Shown here one piece after another: positions 41,511 to 50,207 of a DNA stretch of 64,000 nucleotides. The translations under genes and the position numbers were made by a program. Below the pieces are notes generated by a model that was given only the letters and a program-made list of their open reading frames with translations, did not search any database and was not told where the DNA came from. Source of the DNA: Clostridia bacterium. Its GTDB lineage: Bacteria; Bacillota; Clostridia; Oscillospirales; Acutalibacteraceae. The stretch lies in NCBI GenBank assembly GCA_017395425.1, contig JAFPUM010000054.1, forward strand, positions 51,706 through 115,705, written 5' to 3'. Numbering within the stretch: the first letter of the stretch is position 1; each line of letters opens with the position of its first letter.

Positions 41511-42617
41511 TTACGGCATCAGCGGCGTGGGATTGAGTTCCGCCGAAGTGACATCTACGGTTGTCTCGCCTTCACGAAGCTGACGCGCCGCGATCACCAT
41601 TCGCCAATTGGACTTTTCGTAAGAACAGGTAGAAAGCAGCAGAATCTTATCATCGGCATTGACTTCCACAGGGGTAATGATTTTGGAACGCTTTTTGATG
41701 GCTGCCACAAAATTGAGAAATTCGGTATCGTTCTTAAAATTCGTTCTGATATACTTGAAAATTTTGCCGGTATCGGAACTTGCGGTCGCGCGGAAGTTTG
41801 CAAATACAACCCACTTTTTCCGGTCGTACAGCGTATCAAACGTGATAACCGGATTCTGCTTGTAAAATTCCACATCATCGTAATACTTCAACTTGGCAAA
41901 CATCGTACCGTTGCGGCGGTGATGACCGTAGATCAGGGAACATTTGGAGAGCGTATTGTTTGGTCCTACCTCATTACGATAGTCAAGGAAGGGATTGCCC
42001 GCCGCATTATACTCCTTGTTGATATCGTGATTGAGGTAATAACTGTTCAGCGTGTCCTTTTTACGCTGTGTCACTGCATAGTCGATAGGCGTGTTGGGAA
42101 CCTGAATCCAGCCCACGATATCCTCGTTTTTCTCCAACAGGGCTGCCATCTGTTCCAGCATACCGTTTTCCAGCCGTTTTTCTTCCACAACAGCGCTTTC
42201 GGTATTTTCTTCCCACACGCCGTTATTGGCCTGCTGCACCTCATGTCCCTGGTGAGCCTCCTGAAACTCTTCCATTTTTTGAGACAGAATCATCGGCTCT
42301 GCGACATATTTATAGAGCAGGAAGCCCGCTGATCCCAGAAAAATACAAATGGAGAGTGCCAGAATCACATTGGTGACGGGATCGGATTTCTTTTTCTTCT
42401 TGGATTTGGACTTTGCCTTGGATTTGGTCTTTTTGGCAGAGGAAGTCTCTGCGGGAAGATCGTCGTCAAAAGAATCCACAAAACCGTCACCAAAATCCAC
42501 AGCCGGCGCCGCAAAGGGAACCGTTGCTGTAAAATCCGCGTCATCCGGTGCCCGGCTGCCGCTTTTCAATTCACGAGCCAGTTCCTCATACCATCTGTTG
42601 CTGAATTGTCCTTCCAT
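41511..42617 (-). CDS. Class B sortase
   Basis: 368 residues from MEGQFSNRWYEEL. A cytoplasmic head with a Lys/Ser-rich stretch (KTKSKAKSKSKKKKK) precedes one membrane helix (about 85-105). The sortase barrel follows: IVGWIQVPNTPIDYAVTQ, SLIYGHHRRNGTMF with the catalytic His, LLLSTCSYEKSNWRMVIAAR with Cys and Arg. Sortase B enzymes attach or polymerise surface proteins. No obvious LPXTG-type substrate is adjacent. It begins 7 bp after pncC. Confidence 0.92.
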   Translation of the reverse strand: MEGQFSNRWYEELARELKSGSRAPDDADFTATVPFAAPAVDFGDGFVDSFDDDLPAETSSAKKTKSKAKSKSKKKKKSDPVTNVILALSICIFLGSAGFLLYKYVAEPMILSQKMEEFQEAHQGHEVQQANNGVWEENTESAVVEEKRLENGMLEQMAALLEKNEDIVGWIQVPNTPIDYAVTQRKKDTLNSYYLNHDINKEYNAAGNPFLDYRNEVGPNNTLSKCSLIYGHHRRNGTMFAKLKYYDDVEFYKQNPVITFDTLYDRKKWVVFANFRATASSDTGKIFKYIRTNFKNDTEFLNFVAAIKKRSKIITPVEVNADDKILLLSTCSYEKSNWRMVIAARQLREGETTVDVTSAELNPTPLMP

Positions 42618-42624
42618 GTTACGC

Positions 42625-43155
42625 TCATTCCTTTCCGGTTGATTGGTTCTGATAGTCTGCTGCTTTTTGCATGATTCCATGCAAAGCCGCTTCCGCAGCA
42701 TGAAAACGATTTTCCTCACGGTTGCGATGCGCACCGTTATCTTCCAATTTTACAATGTCAACTTTTTCACAGCCGCGTAAGGCAAAGCCAAGAAATATCA
42801 GACCCACCGGTTTTTCTTTTGTTCCTCCGCCCGGTCCGGCAATGCCCGTTACCGATACCGCAATATCCGCACCCGAAAGTGCCAGCAATCCCTTTGCCAT
42901 TGCTGCGGCGGTCTGCTCCGAAACAGCCCCATAATGCGCCAGCACGTCCTCCGGAACACCAACCATTCGGGTCTTCATCTCATTGGAGTAAGTGGTGATG
43001 CCTAACTCAAATACGTCAGACGAACCCGGTATATCGGTAATCAGCTTGGAGATCAGTCCGCCGGTACAGGATTCCACTGTCGAAACCTTCCACCCGTTGC
43101 GGCGCAGGATATTCACTGTCTCTTCCGCCAGTTGACCGTCATATTCGTTTTTCAT
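42625..43155 (-). CDS. pncC: CinA C-terminal family nicotinamide-nucleotide amidohydrolase PncC
   Basis: 176 residues, only the C-terminal CinA domain. STVESCTGGLISKLITDIPG, ITTYSNEMKTRMVGVPEDVL, GAVSEQTAAAMAKGLL and SVTGIAGPGGGTKEKPVGLIF are conserved blocks; the Ser in ESCTGG is thought to act in catalysis. The family deamidates nicotinamide mononucleotide to recycle pyridine nucleotide. Lies 33 bp after thiI. Confidence 0.93.
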   Translation of the reverse strand: MKNEYDGQLAEETVNILRRNGWKVSTVESCTGGLISKLITDIPGSSDVFELGITTYSNEMKTRMVGVPEDVLAHYGAVSEQTAAAMAKGLLALSGADIAVSVTGIAGPGGGTKEKPVGLIFLGFALRGCEKVDIVKLEDNGAHRNREENRFHAAEAALHGIMQKAADYQNQSTGKE

Positions 43156-43188
43156 TGCTTCACTCCTCTCGCCTGCCGTTGCAGGACT

Positions 43189-44406
43189 TCATTCGGATCG
43201 TATGATTTCAACCGCCGTATTGACCAAAGCCCGTTCTATCATGTCTGCCACACAAATTCTTTCATTTTCCAGCGCTGTCTCCGCCAGTAAAATTTTGTCG
43301 AGAGAAGGCTTGGTTTTGGGATGTTTGGGCGTAAATACCGTGCAGCAATCTTCAAACGGCAGAATGGAAATCTCGAATGTGTCAATCCGTCGGGCAATTT
43401 CCACAATTTCCTCCTTGTCCATCCCGATGACCGGACGCAGAATCGGCATATTTGCCGCCGCGTCAGTGCATACCAGCGCTCCCAATGTCTGACTTGCCAC
43501 CTGTCCGACGCTCTCACCGCTCACCAGTGCCTGCGCTCCGTCTTCACAGGCAATTGCCTGTGCGATTTTGATCATATAGCGCCGCATAATCAACGTAAGC
43601 ATATCTTCGGGACAATTATCCCGGATCGCCTCCTGAATCTCAGTGAAAGGAACAATATGCAGCCGGATTTCTCCCGACCACCTCGCCACCTTCCGGAGCA
43701 GATCACGCACCTTATCTTCAGCGCGGCGGCTGGTGTAGGGCGGGCTGGCAAAATTGACTGCGGAAAGCGCCAGTCCCCGCTTTGCCATCATCCACGAAGC
43801 CACAGGCGAATCAATACCGCCGGATATCATCACACAGGCACGCCCTCCTGTTCCCACCGGCAGCCCTCCCGCACCGCGTATAGGCTGCTTGTGCAGATAA
43901 GCTGCGGTATCACGGATCTCAATGGTTACAGTCACGTCGGGGGAATAAACGTCCACGGTCAGATGCGGGAATTGTTTCAGAATATATTCTCCCGCCATCG
44001 CACAAATTTCCGGACTTTTCAGCGGAAATTTTTTATCGGCTCGTTTGGCGTTGACCTTAAAGGTACGGGCATTTTCCAGATCGTCCTTCAGATACGTACA
44101 AGCAGACGGAAGAATCACATCCATGCTTTTCTCCACCTCGGCAGCACGGCTCAGTGCCGCAATCCCAAATACACGGGAAATACACGAAACGATATCCTCT
44201 ATATCCGCACCGCTATCCAGCGGTGTAACATACATGGTGGACTGCGCGCGCCACACATTTACACCGCCGCAGGGAGCCGCCGCCTTTTGTATGTTCTTAG
44301 CGAGTGTTTCTTCAAAATTCCGACGGTTCAGCCCCTTGAGAGCCAGTTCGCCGTTTTTGACCAGTATGATTTCTTTCAGTTTGTTCAACCGGTTTCCCTC
44401 CGACAT
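43189..44406 (-). CDS. thiI: tRNA 4-thiouridine synthase ThiI (no rhodanese domain)
   Basis: 405 residues. Ferredoxin-like and THUMP domains occupy about 1-170 (LVKNGELALKGLNRRNFE at the start); the PP-loop SGGIDSPVASWMMAKRG lies near 195-211 and adenylates U8 of tRNA. The rhodanese domain of the E. coli enzyme is absent, as in Bacillus, where a dedicated cysteine desulfurase donates sulfur directly. The gene immediately upstream is such a desulfurase, matching the known nifZ-thiI pairing. Confidence 0.95.
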   Translation of the reverse strand: MSEGNRLNKLKEIILVKNGELALKGLNRRNFEETLAKNIQKAAAPCGGVNVWRAQSTMYVTPLDSGADIEDIVSCISRVFGIAALSRAAEVEKSMDVILPSACTYLKDDLENARTFKVNAKRADKKFPLKSPEICAMAGEYILKQFPHLTVDVYSPDVTVTIEIRDTAAYLHKQPIRGAGGLPVGTGGRACVMISGGIDSPVASWMMAKRGLALSAVNFASPPYTSRRAEDKVRDLLRKVARWSGEIRLHIVPFTEIQEAIRDNCPEDMLTLIMRRYMIKIAQAIACEDGAQALVSGESVGQVASQTLGALVCTDAAANMPILRPVIGMDKEEIVEIARRIDTFEISILPFEDCCTVFTPKHPKTKPSLDKILLAETALENERICVADMIERALVNTAVEIIRSE

Positions 44407-44470
44407 AATAACCTGATTTATATTGTATCACAGTTTTTTAATGGTATTATTAAGATTTTGTTTTGATTTA

Positions 44471-45658
44471 TCAAATTTTTTCCGCATTTTCCCGCTTCTT
44501 TGGCTTGGGTTTCTGAAAATGCGCCAGCGTCCTGATTCCTTCGGCAACGGTCTCTGCCAGCAGCCGAACCTCCTCAGCAGTATTATCCGCACAGAAACTC
44601 ACCCGAATAGCACTGTCTGCCGCGTCACGGGGCAGACCGAGCGCCTTGATAACGTGACTGGGTTCTCCCTTGGCACAGGCAGAACCGCCCGACACAAATA
44701 TCCCCCGCTCCGAAAGATGATTCAGCATGGTTTCCGCTTTCACACAGCAGGTGCTGAAATTGAGAATATACGGTAATCCGTCGTCGGGACTGTTGATTAC
44801 AATGCCGTCAATATCGACAAGTCTCCGACGCGCTTCTTCCCACAGCGCTTTGACCTTTTCGTACCTCGCTGCCATTTTGGCACGATCACCCGCTGCAATG
44901 GCAGCAGCACCAAAGGCGGCAATGAGCGGTGCGGCTTCCGTGCCCGGCCGGAAGGAATTTTCCTGATGACCGCCATAAGTCAACGGAGGCAAATGAAGCC
45001 CTTTGCGTTTCCATAAAGCACCTGCGCCTTTCACCGCGTGAATCTTGTGTGCCGATACCGTTACCGTGTCGGCTCCCAGACGTGTGACGTTGACAGGCAG
45101 TTTACCGAAAGCCTGTACACAGTCACAGTGAACAATGGCTCTAGGGGCATGGTTCCGGGCTGCCCTGACCGCTTCTTCCATCGGAAGAATACTGCCCAGT
45201 TCGTTATTGACCAGCATCATCGCGACCAGAATCGTATCAGACGTAATGGCTTCCCGGATGGCGGCAGAAGGAATATGCCCGGAGCGGTCGGGCTGCAGAC
45301 GTATCACTTCAAACCCACGCCGTTCCAGTTCCGCTACGCTGTCCAGTACGGAAGAATGTTCAATCGCGGTGGTGACAATGCGGCGTCCGACCTTGGCGTT
45401 TTTGGCTGCCGCTCCGAAAACCGCGATATTATTGGCTTCCGTGCCGCCGGACGTAAAAACGATTTCCTCCGTCGCGGCTGACAGCGCAGATGCCACATGG
45501 CAGCGGGCTTCGTGAAGTGCGGCGGCGGCTTCGTCGCCTTTGGCGTGGGTGGATGAAGGGTTGCCCCAGCGGGATTCCATCATCTCCACGGCGGCTTGTA
45601 TCGCTTGGGCAGACGGTCTGGTCGTCGCACTGTTATCCAGATAAATTTCTTTTTGCAG
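44471..45658 (-). CDS. Cysteine desulfurase (NifS/NifZ-like)
   Basis: 395 residues. No ATG fits: a CTG at 45658, about eight bases after AAAGAGGT, is the best-supported start and gives (M)QKEIYLDNSATTRPS; a TTG at 45691 lacks a ribosome site. PLP-binding lysine is in VTVSAHKIHAVKG, GTEANNIAV binds PLP phosphate, and the active-site Cys is in SGGSACAKGEPSHV. It supplies persulfide sulfur, here most likely to ThiI encoded 64 bp downstream. First gene of a leftward operon through sortase B. Confidence 0.92.
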   Translation of the reverse strand: MQKEIYLDNSATTRPSAQAIQAAVEMMESRWGNPSSTHAKGDEAAAALHEARCHVASALSAATEEIVFTSGGTEANNIAVFGAAAKNAKVGRRIVTTAIEHSSVLDSVAELERRGFEVIRLQPDRSGHIPSAAIREAITSDTILVAMMLVNNELGSILPMEEAVRAARNHAPRAIVHCDCVQAFGKLPVNVTRLGADTVTVSAHKIHAVKGAGALWKRKGLHLPPLTYGGHQENSFRPGTEAAPLIAAFGAAAIAAGDRAKMAARYEKVKALWEEARRRLVDIDGIVINSPDDGLPYILNFSTCCVKAETMLNHLSERGIFVSGGSACAKGEPSHVIKALGLPRDAADSAIRVSFCADNTAEEVRLLAETVAEGIRTLAHFQKPKPKKRENAEKI

Positions 45659-45744
45659 AACAAAGCACCTCTTTGATTCGTTGCAAGGCAATTATTAATC
45701 CGTTGCTGAGAAATCACCATGCAGTTCGAGACATATACTAAAGT

Positions 45745-45773
45745 ATTATACCTCATTATTTCGGTCAGTTCAA
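45745..45773 (-). promoter_or_regulatory. Promoter of the desulfurase-thiI-pncC-sortase operon
   Basis: Read leftward: TTGAAC (45773-45768), 17 bp, TATAAT (45750-45745). Confidence 0.8.
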
Positions 45774-45866
45774 TACATCTAAAAAATATTTTTCAAAAGA
45801 GACATTTTCAGGCATCTACTCCTATGGTTCTCCTTCGTGGATTTCCCAGAAAAAAGCAAAAGAGAG

Positions 45867-45895
45867 TTGAAAAAAACGCGGAGGGAGTATATAAT
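45867..45895 (+). promoter_or_regulatory. Promoter of the MurL-like operon
   Basis: TTGAAA at 45867-45872, 17 bp, TATAAT at 45890-45895. It puts the start of transcription near 45902, supporting the GTG start at 45930. Confidence 0.8.
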
Positions 45896-45929
45896 AAACC
45901 GTGACATCATGAGAAGGGGCGTTACGATT

Positions 45930-47315
45930 GTGAAATACGAAGAACTGACAGCCAGATACCCGGAATTTATCTACCACGGTTTTACGATTGACGAGCAGGA
46001 AGACGGTATAAAGGTCACCTATCACTTTGAAACCGTAGGACTGACCCATTTTTATCCCGCGTGGGTTTTCCCCAAAAAAGGCATAGACACTGCTGACCAG
46101 ACCGTACAGGCGTTTCTTTTTTCCATTGGTATGGTGGAACTGATCAGCTATTGGAAAGCCGCCTGTCCGCCCCACGTCCGCGTGATGTGCGGTTATCTGA
46201 GCGACGCGCAGAAGGCATGGTGGAAAAAGCTGTATTTTCACGGTCTGGGCGAATTCTTTTACACCAACGGCATCGACCCGGATATGGACGGATTTATGAC
46301 CATTACCGCGCTTGATGAATCACACAGATACAGAATCGCTCCAAAATCCGACCTTACCGGCTGCATGGTGCCGGTCGGCGGCGGTAAGGATTCAATCGTG
46401 ACGCTTCATCTGCTCTCCCAGACCGGCGATATGGGGAACAACAGGTGCTTTATGATCAATCACCGCAATTCGGCTCTCGCCTCGGCGCTGCTCGCCGGCT
46501 GTACGCCCGAACATATTTACCGTCCCCGCCGTTATCTGGACAGAACCATTGTAGAACTCAACCGGAAGGGCTTTCTGAACGGTCACACGCCGCTTTCGGC
46601 ATTGATTGCCTTCTCCGCTTCTCTGGCGGCCTATGTGACCGGAAAAAAATACGTGGTGCTTTCCAACGAATCCAGCGCCAACGAAGCCTCTGTCGCAGGC
46701 AGCAGCATCAATCACCAGTACTCCAAGAGCTTTGCGTTTGAAAAGGATTTTGCGGATTATCTTGCTGCGTACCTTCCCTGCGGCGTAACTTATTTCAGTC
46801 TGCTCCGTCCGCTTTCAGAAATCCAGATTGCCGCGATTTTCGCGCAGCTCAAGGAGTTTCATCCGGTCTTTCGCAGCTGCAATGCCGGCAATGCGGGAAA
46901 GAATTTTGACACTTGGTGCCTCAATTGCTCAAAGTGCCTGTTTGTAACCATGATTCTCTCTCCTTTCCTCTCGGACAGCGAAATAAAAGATATTTTTCGC
47001 GTCAACCTGCTGGATTCCGCAGATGACAAAATGCGGCTTTACTTTGAACAGCTCATCGGGCTGCATGAAACCAAGCCCTTTGAATGCGTGGGCAGCATGG
47101 ACGAAATTAATTTTGCCCTCTGCCGTGCCATTGAAAAACGTGAGACTGCGAATGCGGTTCTCCCGCGCCTGCTGGCATATTATACGGCTCTCCCCCTTTA
47201 TGCCGTTCACAGAAACGAACCCAATCGCTATGCGGATTATTTCGATGAAGTCAACCTCATTCCTGACCAATTCAAAGACATAGTGCGACAGGGTGCGAGG
47301 GAATGTCAATGGTAA
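45930..47315 (+). CDS. MurL-like UDP-MurNAc-L-Ala-L-Glu epimerase family protein
   Basis: 461 residues from a GTG at 45930, about ten bases after GAAGGGG. The PP-loop-like VPVGGGKDSIVTLHLL (about 148-163), VVLSNESSANEASVAG followed by INHQYSKSFAFEKDF, YFSLLRPLSEIQIA, and a cysteine-bearing SCNAGN...WCLNCSKCLF fit the MurL pattern. In Xanthomonas MurL, with MurD2, provides D-glutamate to peptidoglycan by epimerising L-Glu already attached to UDP-MurNAc-L-Ala. No murD2 is adjacent, so activity is inference. The stop overlaps the deacetylase gene by 7 bp. Confidence 0.7.
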   Translation: MKYEELTARYPEFIYHGFTIDEQEDGIKVTYHFETVGLTHFYPAWVFPKKGIDTADQTVQAFLFSIGMVELISYWKAACPPHVRVMCGYLSDAQKAWWKKLYFHGLGEFFYTNGIDPDMDGFMTITALDESHRYRIAPKSDLTGCMVPVGGGKDSIVTLHLLSQTGDMGNNRCFMINHRNSALASALLAGCTPEHIYRPRRYLDRTIVELNRKGFLNGHTPLSALIAFSASLAAYVTGKKYVVLSNESSANEASVAGSSINHQYSKSFAFEKDFADYLAAYLPCGVTYFSLLRPLSEIQIAAIFAQLKEFHPVFRSCNAGNAGKNFDTWCLNCSKCLFVTMILSPFLSDSEIKDIFRVNLLDSADDKMRLYFEQLIGLHETKPFECVGSMDEINFALCRAIEKRETANAVLPRLLAYYTALPLYAVHRNEPNRYADYFDEVNLIPDQFKDIVRQGARECQW

Positions 47316-48550
47316 GGCTCGCCTTCAAAAAAAAATTTTCTCCGCACGGCGGAATTTACACGATTCTGATGACATTGTTTCTGTGCGGTATTCTTACCGC
47401 CTGTCGGACGGATTCACTTATTTCTCCGGATTCACCTTCCCAAACGGGTGAATCCGATCATCCCGCTTCACTGACGCTCCGCGAATCATCGTTGGAAATC
47501 GGCAAGGGTCTGAGCGCGGCACTCCACGTCGAGACCGGGGAAATCTCCGCATGGCGATCTTCGGATGCTTCCATAGCATCGGTTACAGAAGATGGAACCG
47601 TTACGGGCATCAACGTGGGAAGCTGCGTTATTACTGCTGTCAGTGAGAACGGCACCGTCGCCGATTGTACGGTTGCCGTCAAAAAAACCTGCTATCTGAC
47701 CTTTGATGACGGTCCTAACGAAAGAACCCCGGAGCTGCTGGCTGTTCTGGAGGAATATGACGCAAAAGCAACCTTTTTTGTGGTCAGTTCCTATTATCTG
47801 GAATACACCAGGAACATTGAGGAACAGGGCAGTGTCGTGGGACTTCATACGTACAGTCACAACTACGAATCCTGCTACCGCAGCACCTTCTCCTATTATT
47901 ACGGACTGGAACAAATGGCGCGGCGGGTGGAAGCCTTCACGGGTTCGCGCCCCACCCTGATCCGTTTTCCCGGCGGCACCCACAATGCCGTCAGCGACCC
48001 GCTCATTATGCAGCGAATTGCCAACGGCGCCAAGGATCTCGGCTACCGTGCCTTCGACTGGACCGCTACATCCGGCGATACCTCTACGAAAAACGCATCT
48101 GCCGATTTTTCTGTCTACTGTGTCAAACGGGACTGTGTTCATGATGTGGAAATCCTTCTCATGCACGAAAAGGCATTTAATATCCCCGCACTCCGAACCA
48201 TCCTTCCCTATCTGCGGGAACAGGGATACGTTTTTGAGACACTGGATCATTATCCCGAAGACAGCTTCACCTTTGCGACCCGTTACAGCCGCAAAAACGC
48301 ACTTATTCCCTCCACTTCCATATCCGTCACACGTTCCGAAGCCAATCTGCAAGTCGGCGATTGTCTGACGCTGGGCGCTCACATCTATCCTTCCAACTCT
48401 ACGGATTACACCCGCTGGGAATCGTCGGATCCTAGCGTCGCGGAAGTCCTGCCCAACGGAGATGTTACTGCGATGGCACCGGGTGAAACCGAGATTGCCG
48501 CCATCACGTCAAGCGGTCAGAAGGCAATCTGCCGTATAACAGTGCTTTGA
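47309..48550 (+). CDS. Polysaccharide (peptidoglycan-type) deacetylase lipoprotein with two flanking Ig-like domains
   Basis: 413 residues from the ATG at 47309, seven bases after GAGGG. Signal peptide with lipobox LTAC (near residue 32). A BIG2-like domain (about 55-125, WRSSDASIASVTEDGTVTGI) precedes the NodB domain (about 128-315): TFDDGP, HTYSH, RFPGG, FDWTATSGD and LLMHE preserve motifs 1-5 with the metal Asp-His-His set. A second BIG2 domain ends the protein (WESSDPSVAEVLPNGDVTAM). It probably removes acetyl groups from wall glycan at the cell surface. Translationally coupled to the MurL-like gene. Confidence 0.92.
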   Translation: MVRLAFKKKFSPHGGIYTILMTLFLCGILTACRTDSLISPDSPSQTGESDHPASLTLRESSLEIGKGLSAALHVETGEISAWRSSDASIASVTEDGTVTGINVGSCVITAVSENGTVADCTVAVKKTCYLTFDDGPNERTPELLAVLEEYDAKATFFVVSSYYLEYTRNIEEQGSVVGLHTYSHNYESCYRSTFSYYYGLEQMARRVEAFTGSRPTLIRFPGGTHNAVSDPLIMQRIANGAKDLGYRAFDWTATSGDTSTKNASADFSVYCVKRDCVHDVEILLMHEKAFNIPALRTILPYLREQGYVFETLDHYPEDSFTFATRYSRKNALIPSTSISVTRSEANLQVGDCLTLGAHIYPSNSTDYTRWESSDPSVAEVLPNGDVTAMAPGETEIAAITSSGQKAICRITVL

Positions 48551-48585
48551 CAGCATTGCCAAACCTACAAAAATTCATCACCGTA

Positions 48586-48614
48586 TTGACTTTTTTTGTG
48601 AATGACGGTATAAT
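48586..48614 (+). promoter_or_regulatory. Promoter of the pyruvyltransferase gene
   Basis: TTGACT at 48586-48591, 17 bp, TATAAT at 48609-48614, 81 bp before the start. Confidence 0.8.
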
Positions 48615-48695
48615 AATTCTATTATACAGAAAAACCTTTGTCGGTCACTGTCATAGCGGTGACCCGCGACGGACACAAAGGAGCCTTGGTTCACA

Positions 48696-50090
48696 TTGAA
48701 AAAGCGAAACATTCTGGTTGTCTCTCATGTGGACGACAACTTTGGCGACAATCTCATCCGCATTTGCTTCGGCAGAATTCTGTCGGTCGTATTGCAAAAC
48801 CTCGGTTTGGATCAGGACAAAGTGACAATCAGCTATATGGCACTCAAAGAAATCGACGAGGCATTCGTAAAGAATGCGGATATAATTGCTTTTGCCGGCG
48901 GCGGGCTTTTCGGTCTGAGCTATCTCAATTTTTTTGATTCCCTCGACCGCATTACCCTGCTGGCGGAGGAACATCAGATTCCGGTCATTTTTTCTTCCAT
49001 CGGCATCAACAATATGGATGCCAGTTCAGAAAATGAACATAAACTGCGAGCGATTTTACAGCGCAAGTGTATTCAGGCGGTATCGGTGCGTGAAAATCTC
49101 CATATTTTCCGCGAGTACGCCGGGCAGTGTGATTATGAAATCTGCAAGGTCTGCGATCCGGCCGTATGGACAAAATATGTCTATCACAACCTGCTCGATC
49201 ATCTGCCCTCTCATAATGGAACGCTGGTAGGAATTAACGTGGTACGGGGCGGTCTTTTCAACGACAACGGAAAACAATGGAAACTGGGCGACGAAATTGT
49301 ATTTCTCAATGAATTGAAAAAGTCGCTTGATGATCACGGCATTCCCTATCGCTTCTATACAAACGGCAGTGTGCTGGACGACAACGCCCTGCGTTTCTAC
49401 GCTGACCAATGTGCCATTCCCTCCGATCAGGTCATTCTCACCCACACCACCTGCGAACTGGTACAGACAGTGGCACAGTTTGACTATGTCGCCACCATTC
49501 GTATGCACTCTTCCATCATCTCCTATGCGCTGAGTATTCCGTCAGTCAATCTCATCTGGAACGACAAGATTCCTTTCTTCTACCGGAATATCGGCTATCC
49601 TGACCGTGCCATTGATTTATCCGAGTGGAACGGCGGTCATGTGTTTGACCTGCTGCAATCCATCAAAGATGCGCCCTATACGCTTGATGAAGACTATCTG
49701 ATGTCGCTCTATCGTTATCTTTACCGGGTGATGAATCGTTTGTGTCAGGCAGGTGCCGATGAAACAGCCATTTATGATTTCAAGCGGGTCAAATCCGTAT
49801 TGTGCGAAGGTTCCGTATCCCCCGAGGAAGATATGCTGGATCAGCGGCTGAAAATCGAAAAGTGCGAAAAACATTATCTTTCCCGCTTTAAGGAAATCAA
49901 GCAGAACGACGCTGATCTCAAACGTCAGAAGAAGGAACTGGACAAAGCCACACGCGCATTGGAAAAGAAAACCGGCGAAGCACAGCGTCTGCGCTCGGCG
50001 CTCGACCGTCTTTCTTTCCTTCCTTCGGTCTTCCTGCTGCGCCTGGGAAGAAAGGTTTTTAAAAAACTTGTGTCAAATAAAAAATCATAG
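48696..50090 (+). CDS. Polysaccharide pyruvyl transferase family protein (CsaB/WcaK-like)
   Basis: 464 residues from a TTG at 48696, 12 bases after AAAGGAG. Family blocks: VVSHVDDNFGDNLIRICF at the N-terminus, IIAFAGGGLFG, IPVIFSSIGINN, VSVRENLHIF and VATIRMHSSIISYALSIPSVNL. About 70 extra C-terminal residues form a charged coiled coil (FKEIKQNDADLKRQKKELDK, ALEKKTGEAQRLRSALD) ending in a hydrophobic-basic tail that may contact the membrane. Family members add pyruvate ketals to surface glycans or wall polymers; donor and target unknown. Follows the MurL/deacetylase pair. Confidence 0.85.
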   Translation: MKKRNILVVSHVDDNFGDNLIRICFGRILSVVLQNLGLDQDKVTISYMALKEIDEAFVKNADIIAFAGGGLFGLSYLNFFDSLDRITLLAEEHQIPVIFSSIGINNMDASSENEHKLRAILQRKCIQAVSVRENLHIFREYAGQCDYEICKVCDPAVWTKYVYHNLLDHLPSHNGTLVGINVVRGGLFNDNGKQWKLGDEIVFLNELKKSLDDHGIPYRFYTNGSVLDDNALRFYADQCAIPSDQVILTHTTCELVQTVAQFDYVATIRMHSSIISYALSIPSVNLIWNDKIPFFYRNIGYPDRAIDLSEWNGGHVFDLLQSIKDAPYTLDEDYLMSLYRYLYRVMNRLCQAGADETAIYDFKRVKSVLCEGSVSPEEDMLDQRLKIEKCEKHYLSRFKEIKQNDADLKRQKKELDKATRALEKKTGEAQRLRSALDRLSFLPSVFLLRLGRKVFKKLVSNKKS

Positions 50091-50118
50091 CTCAACCGAT
50101 CCCTTGATAAACAAATGA

Positions 50119-50158
50119 AAACACGCCTTACTGTCATATGATACAGCAGGGCGTGTTT
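50119..50158. terminator. Terminator between the pyruvyltransferase gene and pyrF
   Basis: AAACACGCC (50119-50127) pairs with GGCGTGTTT (50150-50158), with inner TACTGT/ACAG pairing, then CTTGTTTC. It can end both converging transcripts. Confidence 0.8.
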
Positions 50159-50207
50159 CTTGTTTCTCATGCAGATGACAGGCAGGGAAAGCCCTTATCA
50201 TCCTTTT

